The translations under genes were made by a program, and so were the position numbers. Below are positions 16,665 through 23,862 of a stretch of 23,902 nt of DNA, piece by piece. Each line of letters opens with the position of its first letter. Position 1 is the first letter of the stretch. The stretch comes from DAINBT01 sp036732785 (GTDB lineage: Bacteria; Planctomycetota; Phycisphaerae; Sedimentisphaerales; SM23-30). The notes under the pieces are model-generated. The model saw nothing but the letters and a program-made list of their open reading frames with translations, searched no databases and was not told where the DNA came from. The DNA lies in NCBI GenBank assembly GCA_964537505.1, contig CAZICK010000060.1:1-23902 (forward strand), read 5' to 3'.

Positions 16665-16946
16665 CTACACTTTGATTTTACAACTCTTTTCTACCGTGAT
16701 CTCTTCGAGGATCTTGTCTTCATCGATCTGAAAATGGTTCCGCGGTTTGGGGGCGGCAAGATACTTGCGATACCCTGTATTGCCAACCAATGCCTTCTCG
16801 CCCTGCTTGAGGTGTTCACGCAGACTCTCAACAATAGCGTTGCGGTCGGCAACAATGCAAATACGGTCGATACAAAATTTGCTTTTGAGGCGGTCAACAA
16901 TCGGAACCAGCGTCTTTACATCCGCTTTGAGGTAAAAAACACAAAA
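16665..16946 (-). pseudogene. Fragment of an IS1634-type (IS4 superfamily) transposase with an internal deletion
   Basis: Translation of the minus strand gives ADVKTLVPIVDRLKSKF, then IDRICIVADR, which matches the region around the second catalytic Asp of IS1634-like DDE transposases. It then jumps directly to NAIVESLREHLKQGEKALVG and NTGYRKYLA, with HFQIDEDKILEE after it, a segment that in intact relatives lies about 60-90 residues later. Stops bound the frame on both sides (upstream TGA at 16947-16949; end at 16665). The first catalytic Asp, the final Glu region and the terminal repeats are absent. It is a dead remnant. The family assignment is from remembered motifs. Confidence 0.65.
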
Positions 16947-17193
16947 TCATCATTTTTAGTCTAAAAACGCCATTTTCCGCCTCCCAAAAAGACGCAACTG
17001 TAGAAGATGGGTTATACTTGTTTGGAGTACGATTTCGCGTACTGAGCGGAATTTGACAAAATATCGGGTTTGAATATGTCGATCTTCCCTGTGTGCAAGG
17101 AGTATCAGGCACTGAAACTGAAAGTCCTATAAAAACATTGGGTACGAGATAACGCTGGAAGTTCCCTTTAGCGAGCGTTGTAAGGTGTGTAGT

Positions 17194-17292
17194 ATGTTTG
17201 ACAAATACGAAGCAACAAAACAATCACGCCGGCGAACTCTCGTCGCTACCGAAGCGGCAGGATCAGGGCTGATGGTCAGTGGAAGCTGGTAA
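17194..17292 (+). pseudogene. N-terminal stub of a Tat-signal protein
   Basis: A 32-codon frame from ATG at 17194 to TAA at 17292. It contains a twin-arginine-like stretch, QSRRRTLVATEAAGSGLMVS, of the sort that opens planctomycete Tat-exported Gfo/Idh/MocA oxidoreductases and related enzymes, then stops right after the hydrophobic core. Nothing recognisable follows; the HEAT gene begins 30 bp later in another frame. It resembles the signal of the protein at 18055-19488 (TRREFIGAGVASGLMLAG). Probably the remaining 5' end of a deleted gene. Confidence 0.4.
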
Positions 17293-17321
17293 TTTATGTA
17301 GAAGTTGGATTTTAAGCAGCT

Positions 17322-17870
17322 ATGGACAAACGTTATCAGAGCGACATCAGACAAAAACTGCAACGGCAAACCCTAAGTGGCGCCGCGGCTGCCACAGTTC
17401 TGGGGCGACGCAACAGCATTGTCGATATTGTCAGAATCAGTCGCACACTTAACAACTCCGACCCGGCAATGCGTCAGGAAACCATCAAAAATCTGACCAA
17501 GATCGGCGGCAAAGAAGCAGCCATGGCCGTCGCCCGATGTTTACGTGACCCTTATCCCAGCGTTCGCTCTGCTGCCTGTGAATCGCTTGGTAATATGCGG
17601 GCTCACGTAGCCAAAGCTCAGCTTTACGATGCCCTCTACGATAGTGACCCGGTTGTCTGCTGCAACGCCGCCAGCGCCTTGGCCGTCATGGGTGACAAAG
17701 CCGGTATGCCTCAGATCATAAAAATGCTCTGCACTCCTGGAAAACACCAGTTACAAGCGCTGCGCAGCCTCAACGTTATCGCAAAACAGGATTTCCGTAT
17801 CAACCCCCGTGGCCTCGAAGACGCCATCCGCTGGATCAAAGCCAAGAAAAAACACCTCTCCAAACCCTGA
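17322..17870 (+). CDS. HEAT-repeat protein of unknown partner
   Basis: A 182-residue, all-helical protein. At least three HEAT-like repeats are visible: NSDPAMRQETIKNLTKIGG (about 44-62), LRDPYPSVRSAACESLGNM (about 75-93), and YDSDPVVCCNAASALAVMG (about 106-124), each with the Asp-Pro-x-V-R/C pattern of PBS-lyase-type HEAT repeats. Such proteins usually mediate protein contacts. There is no signal peptide. The start codon ATG has little ribosome binding site. It sits inside a decayed region between two copies of a 33-bp direct repeat, with no functional neighbour, so the partner cannot be inferred. Confidence 0.75.
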   Translation: MDKRYQSDIRQKLQRQTLSGAAAATVLGRRNSIVDIVRISRTLNNSDPAMRQETIKNLTKIGGKEAAMAVARCLRDPYPSVRSAACESLGNMRAHVAKAQLYDALYDSDPVVCCNAASALAVMGDKAGMPQIIKMLCTPGKHQLQALRSLNVIAKQDFRINPRGLEDAIRWIKAKKKHLSKP

Positions 17871-17948
17871 CGAAACAGCAGTTACGCCCATACTGAATGA
17901 AAATGGCAGGTAGTAAAATTGTATCTACATAGGCCACAATACGTTACG

Positions 17949-17982
17949 ATTGGCCCTGCCAGGTATAATGATACCCATTGGG
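17949..17982 (+). repeat. Imperfect 33-bp direct repeat, right copy
   Basis: This is the counterpart of 16459-16491, in the same orientation 1.49 kb away. The pair encloses the transposase fragment, the Tat stub and the HEAT gene. It lies in the 184-bp gap between the HEAT gene and the convergent isomerase-like gene, which otherwise shows no gene. Confidence 0.55.
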
Positions 17983-18054
17983 TACACAAAACCACCGTCA
18001 ACACTGTACGGGTCTTCGTGTCGCACATTTTTGCACAGAACACCGAATGTTCGT

Positions 18055-19488
18055 TCAGCCTTCCTCGACAACTTTCATGCCCATCAACCGGGCGAGGTGG
18101 TACACGTTATCCATCTGATCGCCGTAGAACACCACGCGGTGCAACAACGTCATGGCATCCTCGGTTTCAAGGACACTGCTCCAGTTGGCGGCCATCTTCG
18201 CCGCGTCGTGAACTTCGGTAATGATCTGGGTGCGACAACCATGTACAGACTTCTTTGGAACCTCGATGATCTTGCCCGTCGAGGCGAGTATCGTATCAAG
18301 GTTGACCAGTTTGGTACGGGTGATGGTCTCGCCAACGCGGTATTGGACCTCGGGTACACAGCCACTGCCGCCAACCTCCGAATGTCCGCGCAACAGGTAT
18401 GGAGCTTCCTTGCCATCGGGGCCATCCATCTTCAGAGGCGCTGTGCAATGAGCAGTCCACAAGGCATTACGAGAAGTATCGAAGGTCGCATTGCCCTGGA
18501 ATCCTGGGCGATCTATTGCGTATTGAAACAGAAGCATAGTCAACAACGAGTCCATGTCTCCCTCGCACGCTGCGGGAATACCGTTGTCGCGCAGACGAGC
18601 GAATCCCAGGCAGGGAAATCCTTTGGGCAACCACCCCATACAAGTGCCCACAGCCAATCCTTGAGCTTTTTCACGCTCCATGAGACGTTGCAACGCTATA
18701 CTGACGCGAGCGGCCTTCAAGATATCATCTTTGTTCGGTTCGATGATTTCCTTTGCGTTTTTTGTCCAGCAGTTGACCTCGGCTAGAACGGCATCGTCTT
18801 CAGCGGCAGAAAGCATCTCGTCGAAGGCCTTCTCTTCTATGGCAACGACATCGGCTCCTAAACGCTTCTTGATTTCTTCCGGAGACCGGGCAGGCGCCGT
18901 GCCTTGAGCCGGAGGAAAGAGGAGAATCCGAGTATTCTGCATCATTGGAATCACCCTCAGCAGACGAATCGCCCGTTCGAGTTCATCGTGGTTGCTGCTC
19001 GCCAGAAGGGTGACGCGATGTCCCTGACGGTGCCAACGGGGCGAATACATCCAATCGTGACCGCTGGCTGGCAGCGAGAAGACGACCATGGGATGCGCCC
19101 TATCCAGAATCGGCGTCACCACACTCGTTAAAGCAAAGTTTTGCACGTTGATCGCAAGGACCGGTGCATTTGGCCCTGCCTTCTCTAACAGAGATGCCGT
19201 CTGCTGGGCATTGCTCGACTGCCCAATTATCAGCTCGACGTTTCCAAGAGCCTTTTCCGCCTTGGCCAGACGGGTCTTCATTGCCTTTATCTGCTTGTCA
19301 TCGGCTCCCCAATTACGGTCATCTGGTACGGGCTCGCCGGTGAAGACGACGCAAATTCGAGACTTGCCACGGAGTTGAGCAGGTGGTGATTGCGAAGCCC
19401 ACGTGTGCGTCCAGGTTGCGCCGGCGAGCATCAACCCACTAGCCACTCCTGCTCCAATAAATTCCCGTCGAGTACAGTGTTCACACAT
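18055..19488 (-). CDS. Tat-exported L-fucose/arabinose isomerase-like protein
   Basis: A 477-residue protein. The N-terminus has the twin-arginine motif TRREFIG (residues 6-12), a hydrophobic core and a likely peptidase site after TWA. The body resembles the fucose/arabinose isomerase fold: a Rossmann-like N-terminal half, then CMGWLPKGFPCLGFARL, AACEGDMDSLLTMLLFQYA, the ALWTAHCTAPL segment and a C-terminal beta-rich region. I start at the ATG at 19488 because GGAGGT (19496-19501) lies seven bases upstream; the open frame begins five codons earlier at a TTG. Known sugar isomerases of this fold are cytoplasmic, so an exported member is unusual; it may bind or convert a sugar in the periplasm. 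It is not in an operon with any sugar gene. Confidence 0.75.
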   Translation of the reverse strand: MCEHCTRREFIGAGVASGLMLAGATWTHTWASQSPPAQLRGKSRICVVFTGEPVPDDRNWGADDKQIKAMKTRLAKAEKALGNVELIIGQSSNAQQTASLLEKAGPNAPVLAINVQNFALTSVVTPILDRAHPMVVFSLPASGHDWMYSPRWHRQGHRVTLLASSNHDELERAIRLLRVIPMMQNTRILLFPPAQGTAPARSPEEIKKRLGADVVAIEEKAFDEMLSAAEDDAVLAEVNCWTKNAKEIIEPNKDDILKAARVSIALQRLMEREKAQGLAVGTCMGWLPKGFPCLGFARLRDNGIPAACEGDMDSLLTMLLFQYAIDRPGFQGNATFDTSRNALWTAHCTAPLKMDGPDGKEAPYLLRGHSEVGGSGCVPEVQYRVGETITRTKLVNLDTILASTGKIIEVPKKSVHGCRTQIITEVHDAAKMAANWSSVLETEDAMTLLHRVVFYGDQMDNVYHLARLMGMKVVEEG

Positions 19489-19503
19489 AGCAATAACCTC
19501 CAA

Positions 19504-19740
19504 ATGATATAATGAGGAAAATCAATTACAATATTAACGGGTAACTGTAGCACCTGGCATACAAAGATTCAAAAAAAAAACAGCCAAGGAACCATCTTAC
19601 TCCCATAATTCCATGTAACACATTGTAAATAAGATAGTTACGATAAATAGCTAACTTTCGCAGTTTTTTTACCCAATTTTCATTCAACAGGGCCTGTTAG
19701 ACGAAAATGGATTTTTATATAAGCCTGGAATTACTAAGTT
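19504..19740. other. A+T-rich intergenic stretch without recognised genes
   Basis: Together with the repeat that follows, this fills the gap between the catalase 3' end and the isomerase-like 5' end, both on the minus strand. It contains a run of ten A residues near 19571-19580 and no open frame that I would support. A promoter for the isomerase-like gene is expected at its left end, but no convincing -35/-10 pair was found. Confidence 0.5.
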
Positions 19741-19832
19741 TGATGTTGGCGTCAAAAGTCGATATTCACGCCTAATAACACCGTTTAGGCGACAGAATCA
19801 ATGATTCACAATCCTTTTGACGCTGGCGTCAA
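19741..19832 (-). repeat. 3'-UTR dispersed repeat, copy B
   Basis: This ~90-bp element starts 13 bp after the catalase stop and reads in the same direction as the gene. It is the better preserved copy and contains three palindromes in a row: TTGACGC/GCGTCAA (19817-19832), GAATCA/TGATTC (19795-19807), and CGCCTAA/TTAGGCG (19769-19791, 9-base loop). The reverse complement aligns over its whole length with 4000-4090. It may serve as an mRNA 3'-end structure or terminator for katA, although there is no T tract. Confidence 0.75.
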
Positions 19833-19845
19833 GTTTAACTGTGTC

Positions 19846-21360
19846 TTATTTCGCGGTTGCCTTGACTCTGTCTTCCTGAGACATGTCAGCTAATTTTGTG
19901 ACCTCTTTAATATCAAGCCCTAATCCTTCCGCCACACGACGGCCATATTCGGAATCGGCCTTGTAAAAAATGGCGGTCTGTCTCAACTGGATTCGCTTTT
20001 GTGCGACGCTAATATGCGCGACAATATTATCGATCAGATGATCCCGGTCTTTGTCCGTCATAACCTTGCGGTAGAGATCGCCGGCCTGAACAAAATCATC
20101 GTTGGGATGGGTATATTCCTGTCGCCCGGCTATGCCCGAAACTTCAAACGGCGGCTCGCCGACCCCATGTTGTGGTTCAGGCCCGCCCATACTATTGGGA
20201 TAATAGTTTGGCCCGCCGGCACCGTTATCGTCGAAACGCATATATCCATCACGTTGGTAATTGTTCATAACAGTTGCTTTGGGGGCATTGATCGGCAGGA
20301 GTTGGTAATTCGGTCCCAGGCGGTACAGATGGGCATCGTGGTACGAGTGGATACGCGCCTGGAGCATCTTATCAAGTGAAGCAGCTATGCCAGGCACAAA
20401 ATTGCCTGGCGAAAAAGCCGCCTGCTCAACTTCGGCAAAATAATTTTCGGGGTTGCGATTCAGAACCATTTCCCCTATCTCAATAAGCGGAAAATCGCCA
20501 TGTGGCCAGACTTTTGTTACATCAAAAATATCAAACCGGTATTTTTGAGCTTCTTTAGGCGTCATGATCTGTACACAGACCTTCCATGCGGGGAAATCGC
20601 CTTTTGCTATCGCCTCACGTAAATCGCGGGTAGCATAATCAGCGTTCTCACCTGCCATGCGAGTTGCTTCCCGGCGGGTAAAGTTCGCAATGCCCTGGGC
20701 TGTCTTAAAATGATACTTTACCCAAAAATATTCACCTTTTTCATTATACCACTTGAAAGTATGGCTGCTGTACCCGTTCATGTGGCGAAAGCCTTTGGGT
20801 GTGCCTCGGTCGGAAAAAAGTATGGTTACCTGATGAATTGATTCAGGTGTAAGAGACAAAAAATCCCAAAACATGTCGGGATCAGGAGCATTTGTCGCGG
20901 GATTTCGCTTCTGAGTGTGAATGAAATCAGGAAACTTTAACGGATCTCTTATAAAGAATACAGGGGTGTTATTGCCCGTCATATCGTAGTTTCCCTCCTC
21001 GGTATAAAATTTTACAGCAAAACCGCGAGGATCACGTGCCGTATCCGCCGAGCCTTTTTCGCCCCCTACTGTTGAAAAACGCACGAAGACTTCCGTTCGC
21101 TTGCCAACTTCGCATAAGAATTTAGCCCTTGTGTATTTTGTAACATCTTTAGTCACCTCGAAGTAACCGTGAGCACCGGTGCCTTTGGCATGTACTACGC
21201 GTTCCGGGATACGTTCTCGGTTAAAATGAGCCAGCTTTTCCATTAAGTGAACGTCCTGCATCAAAGCTGGCCCGGGAATTCCCGCTGTCATGGTATTCTG
21301 GTCGTTATCTACCGGGGCGCCGGAAGCTGTGGTCAGAATATTTTTGTTGAGTTTCGCCAT
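19846..21360 (-). CDS. katA: Monofunctional heme catalase
   Basis: A 504-residue small-subunit (clade 3-like) catalase that dismutates hydrogen peroxide. Visible active-site features are distal His57 in VVHAKGTGAHGYFEV, the distal Asn in MTGNNTPVFFIRDP (130-131), and the proximal heme ligand Tyr340 in RIHSYHDAH. The third position of that last motif is His where many catalases have Phe. There is no signal peptide, so it is cytoplasmic. The ATG has AAGGAG (21368-21373) with a 7-base spacing. It lies downstream of rbr and fprA on the same strand but about 235 bp from fprA, so it may have its own promoter. A structured repeat follows its stop. Confidence 0.97.
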   Translation of the reverse strand: MAKLNKNILTTASGAPVDNDQNTMTAGIPGPALMQDVHLMEKLAHFNRERIPERVVHAKGTGAHGYFEVTKDVTKYTRAKFLCEVGKRTEVFVRFSTVGGEKGSADTARDPRGFAVKFYTEEGNYDMTGNNTPVFFIRDPLKFPDFIHTQKRNPATNAPDPDMFWDFLSLTPESIHQVTILFSDRGTPKGFRHMNGYSSHTFKWYNEKGEYFWVKYHFKTAQGIANFTRREATRMAGENADYATRDLREAIAKGDFPAWKVCVQIMTPKEAQKYRFDIFDVTKVWPHGDFPLIEIGEMVLNRNPENYFAEVEQAAFSPGNFVPGIAASLDKMLQARIHSYHDAHLYRLGPNYQLLPINAPKATVMNNYQRDGYMRFDDNGAGGPNYYPNSMGGPEPQHGVGEPPFEVSGIAGRQEYTHPNDDFVQAGDLYRKVMTDKDRDHLIDNIVAHISVAQKRIQLRQTAIFYKADSEYGRRVAEGLGLDIKEVTKLADMSQEDRVKATAK

Positions 21361-21411
21361 TTTATTTCTCCTTAAAATGATTCGATTAGGTTTCAGACTA
21401 TTGAGCCAAAA

Positions 21412-21462
21412 TCAGTAATTCAGGACATCCAGTTCAAAATACGCCTGCGGATGGGCACATGC
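21412..21462 (-). pseudogene. C-terminal scar of a second rubrerythrin (rubredoxin tail)
   Basis: The minus strand encodes ACAHPQAYFELDVLNY and a stop. This is nearly identical to the last 16 residues of the intact rubrerythrin (ACAHPQAYFELAAVNY) at the window's right side. The nucleotide match is also close (CCTGCGGATGGGC shared). The remainder of the gene is gone; upstream of the Cys the frame turns into unrelated sequence. It lies between the fprA stop and katA. Confidence 0.8.
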
Positions 21463-21503
21463 TTTTCTCTCGCAGCATTTTTTCCACCTCTGAGGCGATG
21501 CGC

Positions 21504-21596
21504 AACCAACCATACACAGGCGGTGCTGCTTATCGCGATCATGGAACCAATGGCCACCGCCGTACGCTCACCAAGCCCAACAGTGAACAACAGCAC
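21504..21596 (-). pseudogene. Possible scar of a CPA2-type cation/proton antiporter
   Basis: A minus-strand frame beginning at the fprA stop reads FTVGLGERTAVAIGSMIAIS followed by STACVWLV. The pattern G-L-G-x-x-x-A-x-x-x-G-x-x-x-A-x-S-S-T-A is typical of a membrane helix pair in Kef/CPA2 antiporters. Only about 31 residues fit, with no start codon and no remaining domain. The frame continues to 21420 without further similarity. Assignment is by motif only. Confidence 0.35.
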
Positions 21597-22774
21597 TATG
21601 CGATTCCAATCTCCTTGTGTTTTGCCAATATTTTGTCAGCAAGTCTATCCAATGATGCAAAAGCATCATTTTTAGGAAAACCCTTTATTACCACAGGCTC
21701 AAGAATCTCAACCTTAATGTTTGTCATCATATTTGTCAACTGCTCAACGGTTTTGCCACCCCAGCCGTAGGAACCGATGACAGACGCAAATCTGGCTTTA
21801 GGTCTTAGAGCGTTGGCCAAAAACGCGGCGTAAGCCGCGGATGGATGTGCCCCTGTCAGCACAGTTGGCGAACCGATAACTACTGTCGCCGCATCGACCA
21901 ATGCCATAGCAAGCCTGCCGATATCAACTGTGGACAACTCAAATTGTCTTACCGTAATACCTCTTTCGATCAATGCCTCCACAAAATGCGATACCATCGC
22001 GGCGGTGCTGCCGTGCATGGAAACGTAAGGCAGCACAACTTCGTTTTTGACGGCATCGCAAACCCAGTCTTTATAGGCATCGATGATAAACTCCGGCCGA
22101 TTGTGCACCGGGCCGTGACTGGGAGCGATGATGTCAATTTCGAGGTTGGAAAGCTTTTCCAAATTATTGTTAATTTGTCGTCTGAATGGCATCATAATCT
22201 CAGCGTAATATCGCTTGGCCGATTCATACACCACCGCTTCATCGTCCACAAATAAGTCGCTGCTCGCAAGATGAGCACCAAAAAAATCACACGAAAACAG
22301 CACCTTTTCTTCTACGAGATACGTTCCCATAGTCTCGGGCCAATGAACCCACGGCAGATAAACAAAACGCAAAGTCTTATCGCCCAGCGTCAATTGCTCA
22401 CCATCGGCAACCGTAGTGAATCTGTCATCGTCGATATCGAGCAAATCCATCAACATCCCCTTGCACTTGGGATTTGTCACCACTTGTGCTGTAGGATACT
22501 TTGCCAGAACGTCTGCCAGACTGCCGGAATGGTCCTGTTCGCCATGATGCGACACGATATAGTCGATCTTATCGATCCGCAACTTATCCAGGTGTCCAAG
22601 CAGAACTGCTGTTTTGCTGGGATCAACTGTGTCAATCAGTGCCGTCTTGCCAGTCCCTTTAATCAGGTAAGCATTATAGCTGGTACCATCCGGCAGAGGG
22701 ATAAGCCTGTCAAAAAGTCTTGCATCCCAATCAATCGCTCCTACTGCATATACCTCTGAAGCAAGCTTTCGCAT
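21596..22774 (-). CDS. fprA: A-type flavoprotein, rubredoxin:oxygen (or NO) oxidoreductase
   Basis: A 392-residue flavodiiron protein that reduces O2 to water (or NO) using electrons from rubredoxin. The N-terminal beta-lactamase-like domain carries the diiron ligands: H77-x-E79-x-D81-H82 in SHHGEQDHSG, His144 (WVHWPET), Asp163 (FSCDFFGAH) and His220 (APSHGPVH). The C-terminal flavodoxin domain starts near 245 with the FMN phosphate loop YVSMHGSTAAM and later GSPTVLTGAHP and GSYGWGGK. It follows rbr by 47 bp, so they are probably one operon; rubrerythrin's rubredoxin-like domain could be its electron partner, which is inference. The ribosome binding site AAAGG is weak. Confidence 0.95.
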   Translation of the reverse strand: MRKLASEVYAVGAIDWDARLFDRLIPLPDGTSYNAYLIKGTGKTALIDTVDPSKTAVLLGHLDKLRIDKIDYIVSHHGEQDHSGSLADVLAKYPTAQVVTNPKCKGMLMDLLDIDDDRFTTVADGEQLTLGDKTLRFVYLPWVHWPETMGTYLVEEKVLFSCDFFGAHLASSDLFVDDEAVVYESAKRYYAEIMMPFRRQINNNLEKLSNLEIDIIAPSHGPVHNRPEFIIDAYKDWVCDAVKNEVVLPYVSMHGSTAAMVSHFVEALIERGITVRQFELSTVDIGRLAMALVDAATVVIGSPTVLTGAHPSAAYAAFLANALRPKARFASVIGSYGWGGKTVEQLTNMMTNIKVEILEPVVIKGFPKNDAFASLDRLADKILAKHKEIGIA

Positions 22775-22821
22775 TACATATCGCCTTTCATAGAGTTATA
22801 CAAATATGGTTTATCAGCTAA

Positions 22822-23394
22822 TCAATAGTTGACCGCAGCAAGCTCAAAGTATGCCTGCGGATGGGCGCAAGCCGGGCATTCCTTTGGAGCTTCGGTGCCT
22901 TCGTGCACGTAGCCGCAGTTCCTGCAGACCCAGCGAACCGGTTTATTCTTTTTAAAGACCTTCCCTTGCGCAATGTTCTTCTGCAAAGCAAGGTACCTGT
23001 CCCGGTGGCGGGCTTCGGCCACGGCGATACTCCTGAAAATAGCAGCTATTTCCGAGAATCCTTCCTCGTCAGCTACTTTGGCAAAACTGGGGTACATTTC
23101 AGTTGTTTCATAGTCCTCGCCCGCCGCTGATGCCTTGAGATTCTCACTCGTTGTGCCGATCACGCCAGCTGGGAAAGCCGCCGAAATGTCCACCTCGCCA
23201 CCTTGAAGCAACTTAAACAGCCTCTTGGCATGCTCCTTTTCCTGGCCTGCCGTTTCCTCGAAAATAGCTGATACCTGCACGTAACCCTCTTTATTTGCGG
23301 CACTTGCAAAATACGTGTACCTGTTGCGAGCCTGAGATTCACCCGCAAACGCCGTCAAAATGTTCTTTTCCGTCTTACTGCCCTTAAGTCCCAC
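22822..23394 (-). CDS. rbr: Rubrerythrin
   Basis: A 190-residue protein that reduces peroxide. The four-helix diiron domain shows Glu19 (AFAGESQARNRY), the E52-x-x-H55 ligands (GQEKEHAKR) and the second E127-x-x-H130 (VAEARHRDRY). The C-terminal rubredoxin-like domain has C157-x2-C160 and C173-x2-C176. The start is a GTG at 23394, supported by AGAGAGG at about 23401-23407, six bases upstream. It begins the run rbr-fprA-(scar)-katA on the minus strand, downstream of the ZIP gene. A second copy's tail survives at 21412-21462. Confidence 0.97.
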   Translation of the reverse strand: MGLKGSKTEKNILTAFAGESQARNRYTYFASAANKEGYVQVSAIFEETAGQEKEHAKRLFKLLQGGEVDISAAFPAGVIGTTSENLKASAAGEDYETTEMYPSFAKVADEEGFSEIAAIFRSIAVAEARHRDRYLALQKNIAQGKVFKKNKPVRWVCRNCGYVHEGTEAPKECPACAHPQAYFELAAVNY

Positions 23395-23492
23395 GAAGCA
23401 CCTCTCTTTCTTGAAAGAATTATTAGCCTAAAAATCTCGAAATTCCACATTGACAAACATTTTTTTACAAATATTCTATCTATATGTTCCAA

Positions 23493-23509
23493 AGCACTAA
23501 CCGAGTGCT
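23493..23509 (-). terminator. Small stem-loop overlapping the ZIP stop codon
   Basis: AGCACT and AGTGCT pair perfectly around a 5-base loop; the ZIP TAG stop lies inside. No T tract follows, so it is at best a weak terminator between ZIP and rbr. Confidence 0.35.
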
Positions 23510-23862
23510 ACATCAAGTGTCATTATGATGGCAAAACCCAGCATATCGCCGATCGTGGCAAAATCAGTACTGCTGTGACGTTGTGACTCGGGGATAAATT
23601 CTTCCACTACAACGAATATTATCGCACCGGCGGCAAATGTCAAGGCATAAGGAAGTAGCGGCCCCATAGAGATGACAAGCCAGGCGCCAAGTACGCCTGC
23701 CACAGGTTCGACTACACCGGACGCTTGTCCGTACACAAAGGCCTTGAACTGCCCCATACCTTCCCTCCTGAGCGGCATAGAAACTGCCAGCCCTTCGGGG
23801 AAATTCTGTAATCCAATACCAATAGCCAAGGCAATAGCACCTAATAACATTTGGTTCCTCAT
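23497..23862 (-). CDS. ZIP family metal transporter, C-terminal half only (partial)
   Basis: The 121 residues match the second half of GufA/ZupT-type ZIP transporters (usually ~250-270 residues), which import zinc or other divalent metals. The metal-site motif GIGLQNFPEGLAVSMPLRRE is followed by FVYGQASGVVEPVAG, helices, and the terminal VVVEEFIPESQ and MLGFAIIMTLDVALG. The first half, including the HNxPEG helix, is not in the window. Family similarity begins around MLLGAIAL (23850), exactly where the 52-bp repeat ends; upstream the frame stays open to the window edge but encodes unrelated residues. Either the gene was cut by a repeat element or the sequence runs into a repeat. The ATG at 23862 is inside the repeat. 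Confidence 0.85.
   Translation of the reverse strand: MRNQMLLGAIALAIGIGLQNFPEGLAVSMPLRREGMGQFKAFVYGQASGVVEPVAGVLGAWLVISMGPLLPYALTFAAGAIIFVVVEEFIPESQRHSSTDFATIGDMLGFAIIMTLDVALG

Noticed and set aside
17010..17160. Possible coding remnants around NIGFEYVDLP
   Set aside because: Short open stretches in several frames with no family I recognise; cannot be separated from chance.
17950..18786. 278-residue plus-strand open frame
   Set aside because: It mostly overlaps the Tat-exported isomerase-like gene on the other strand; composition is shadow-like and no motif is visible.
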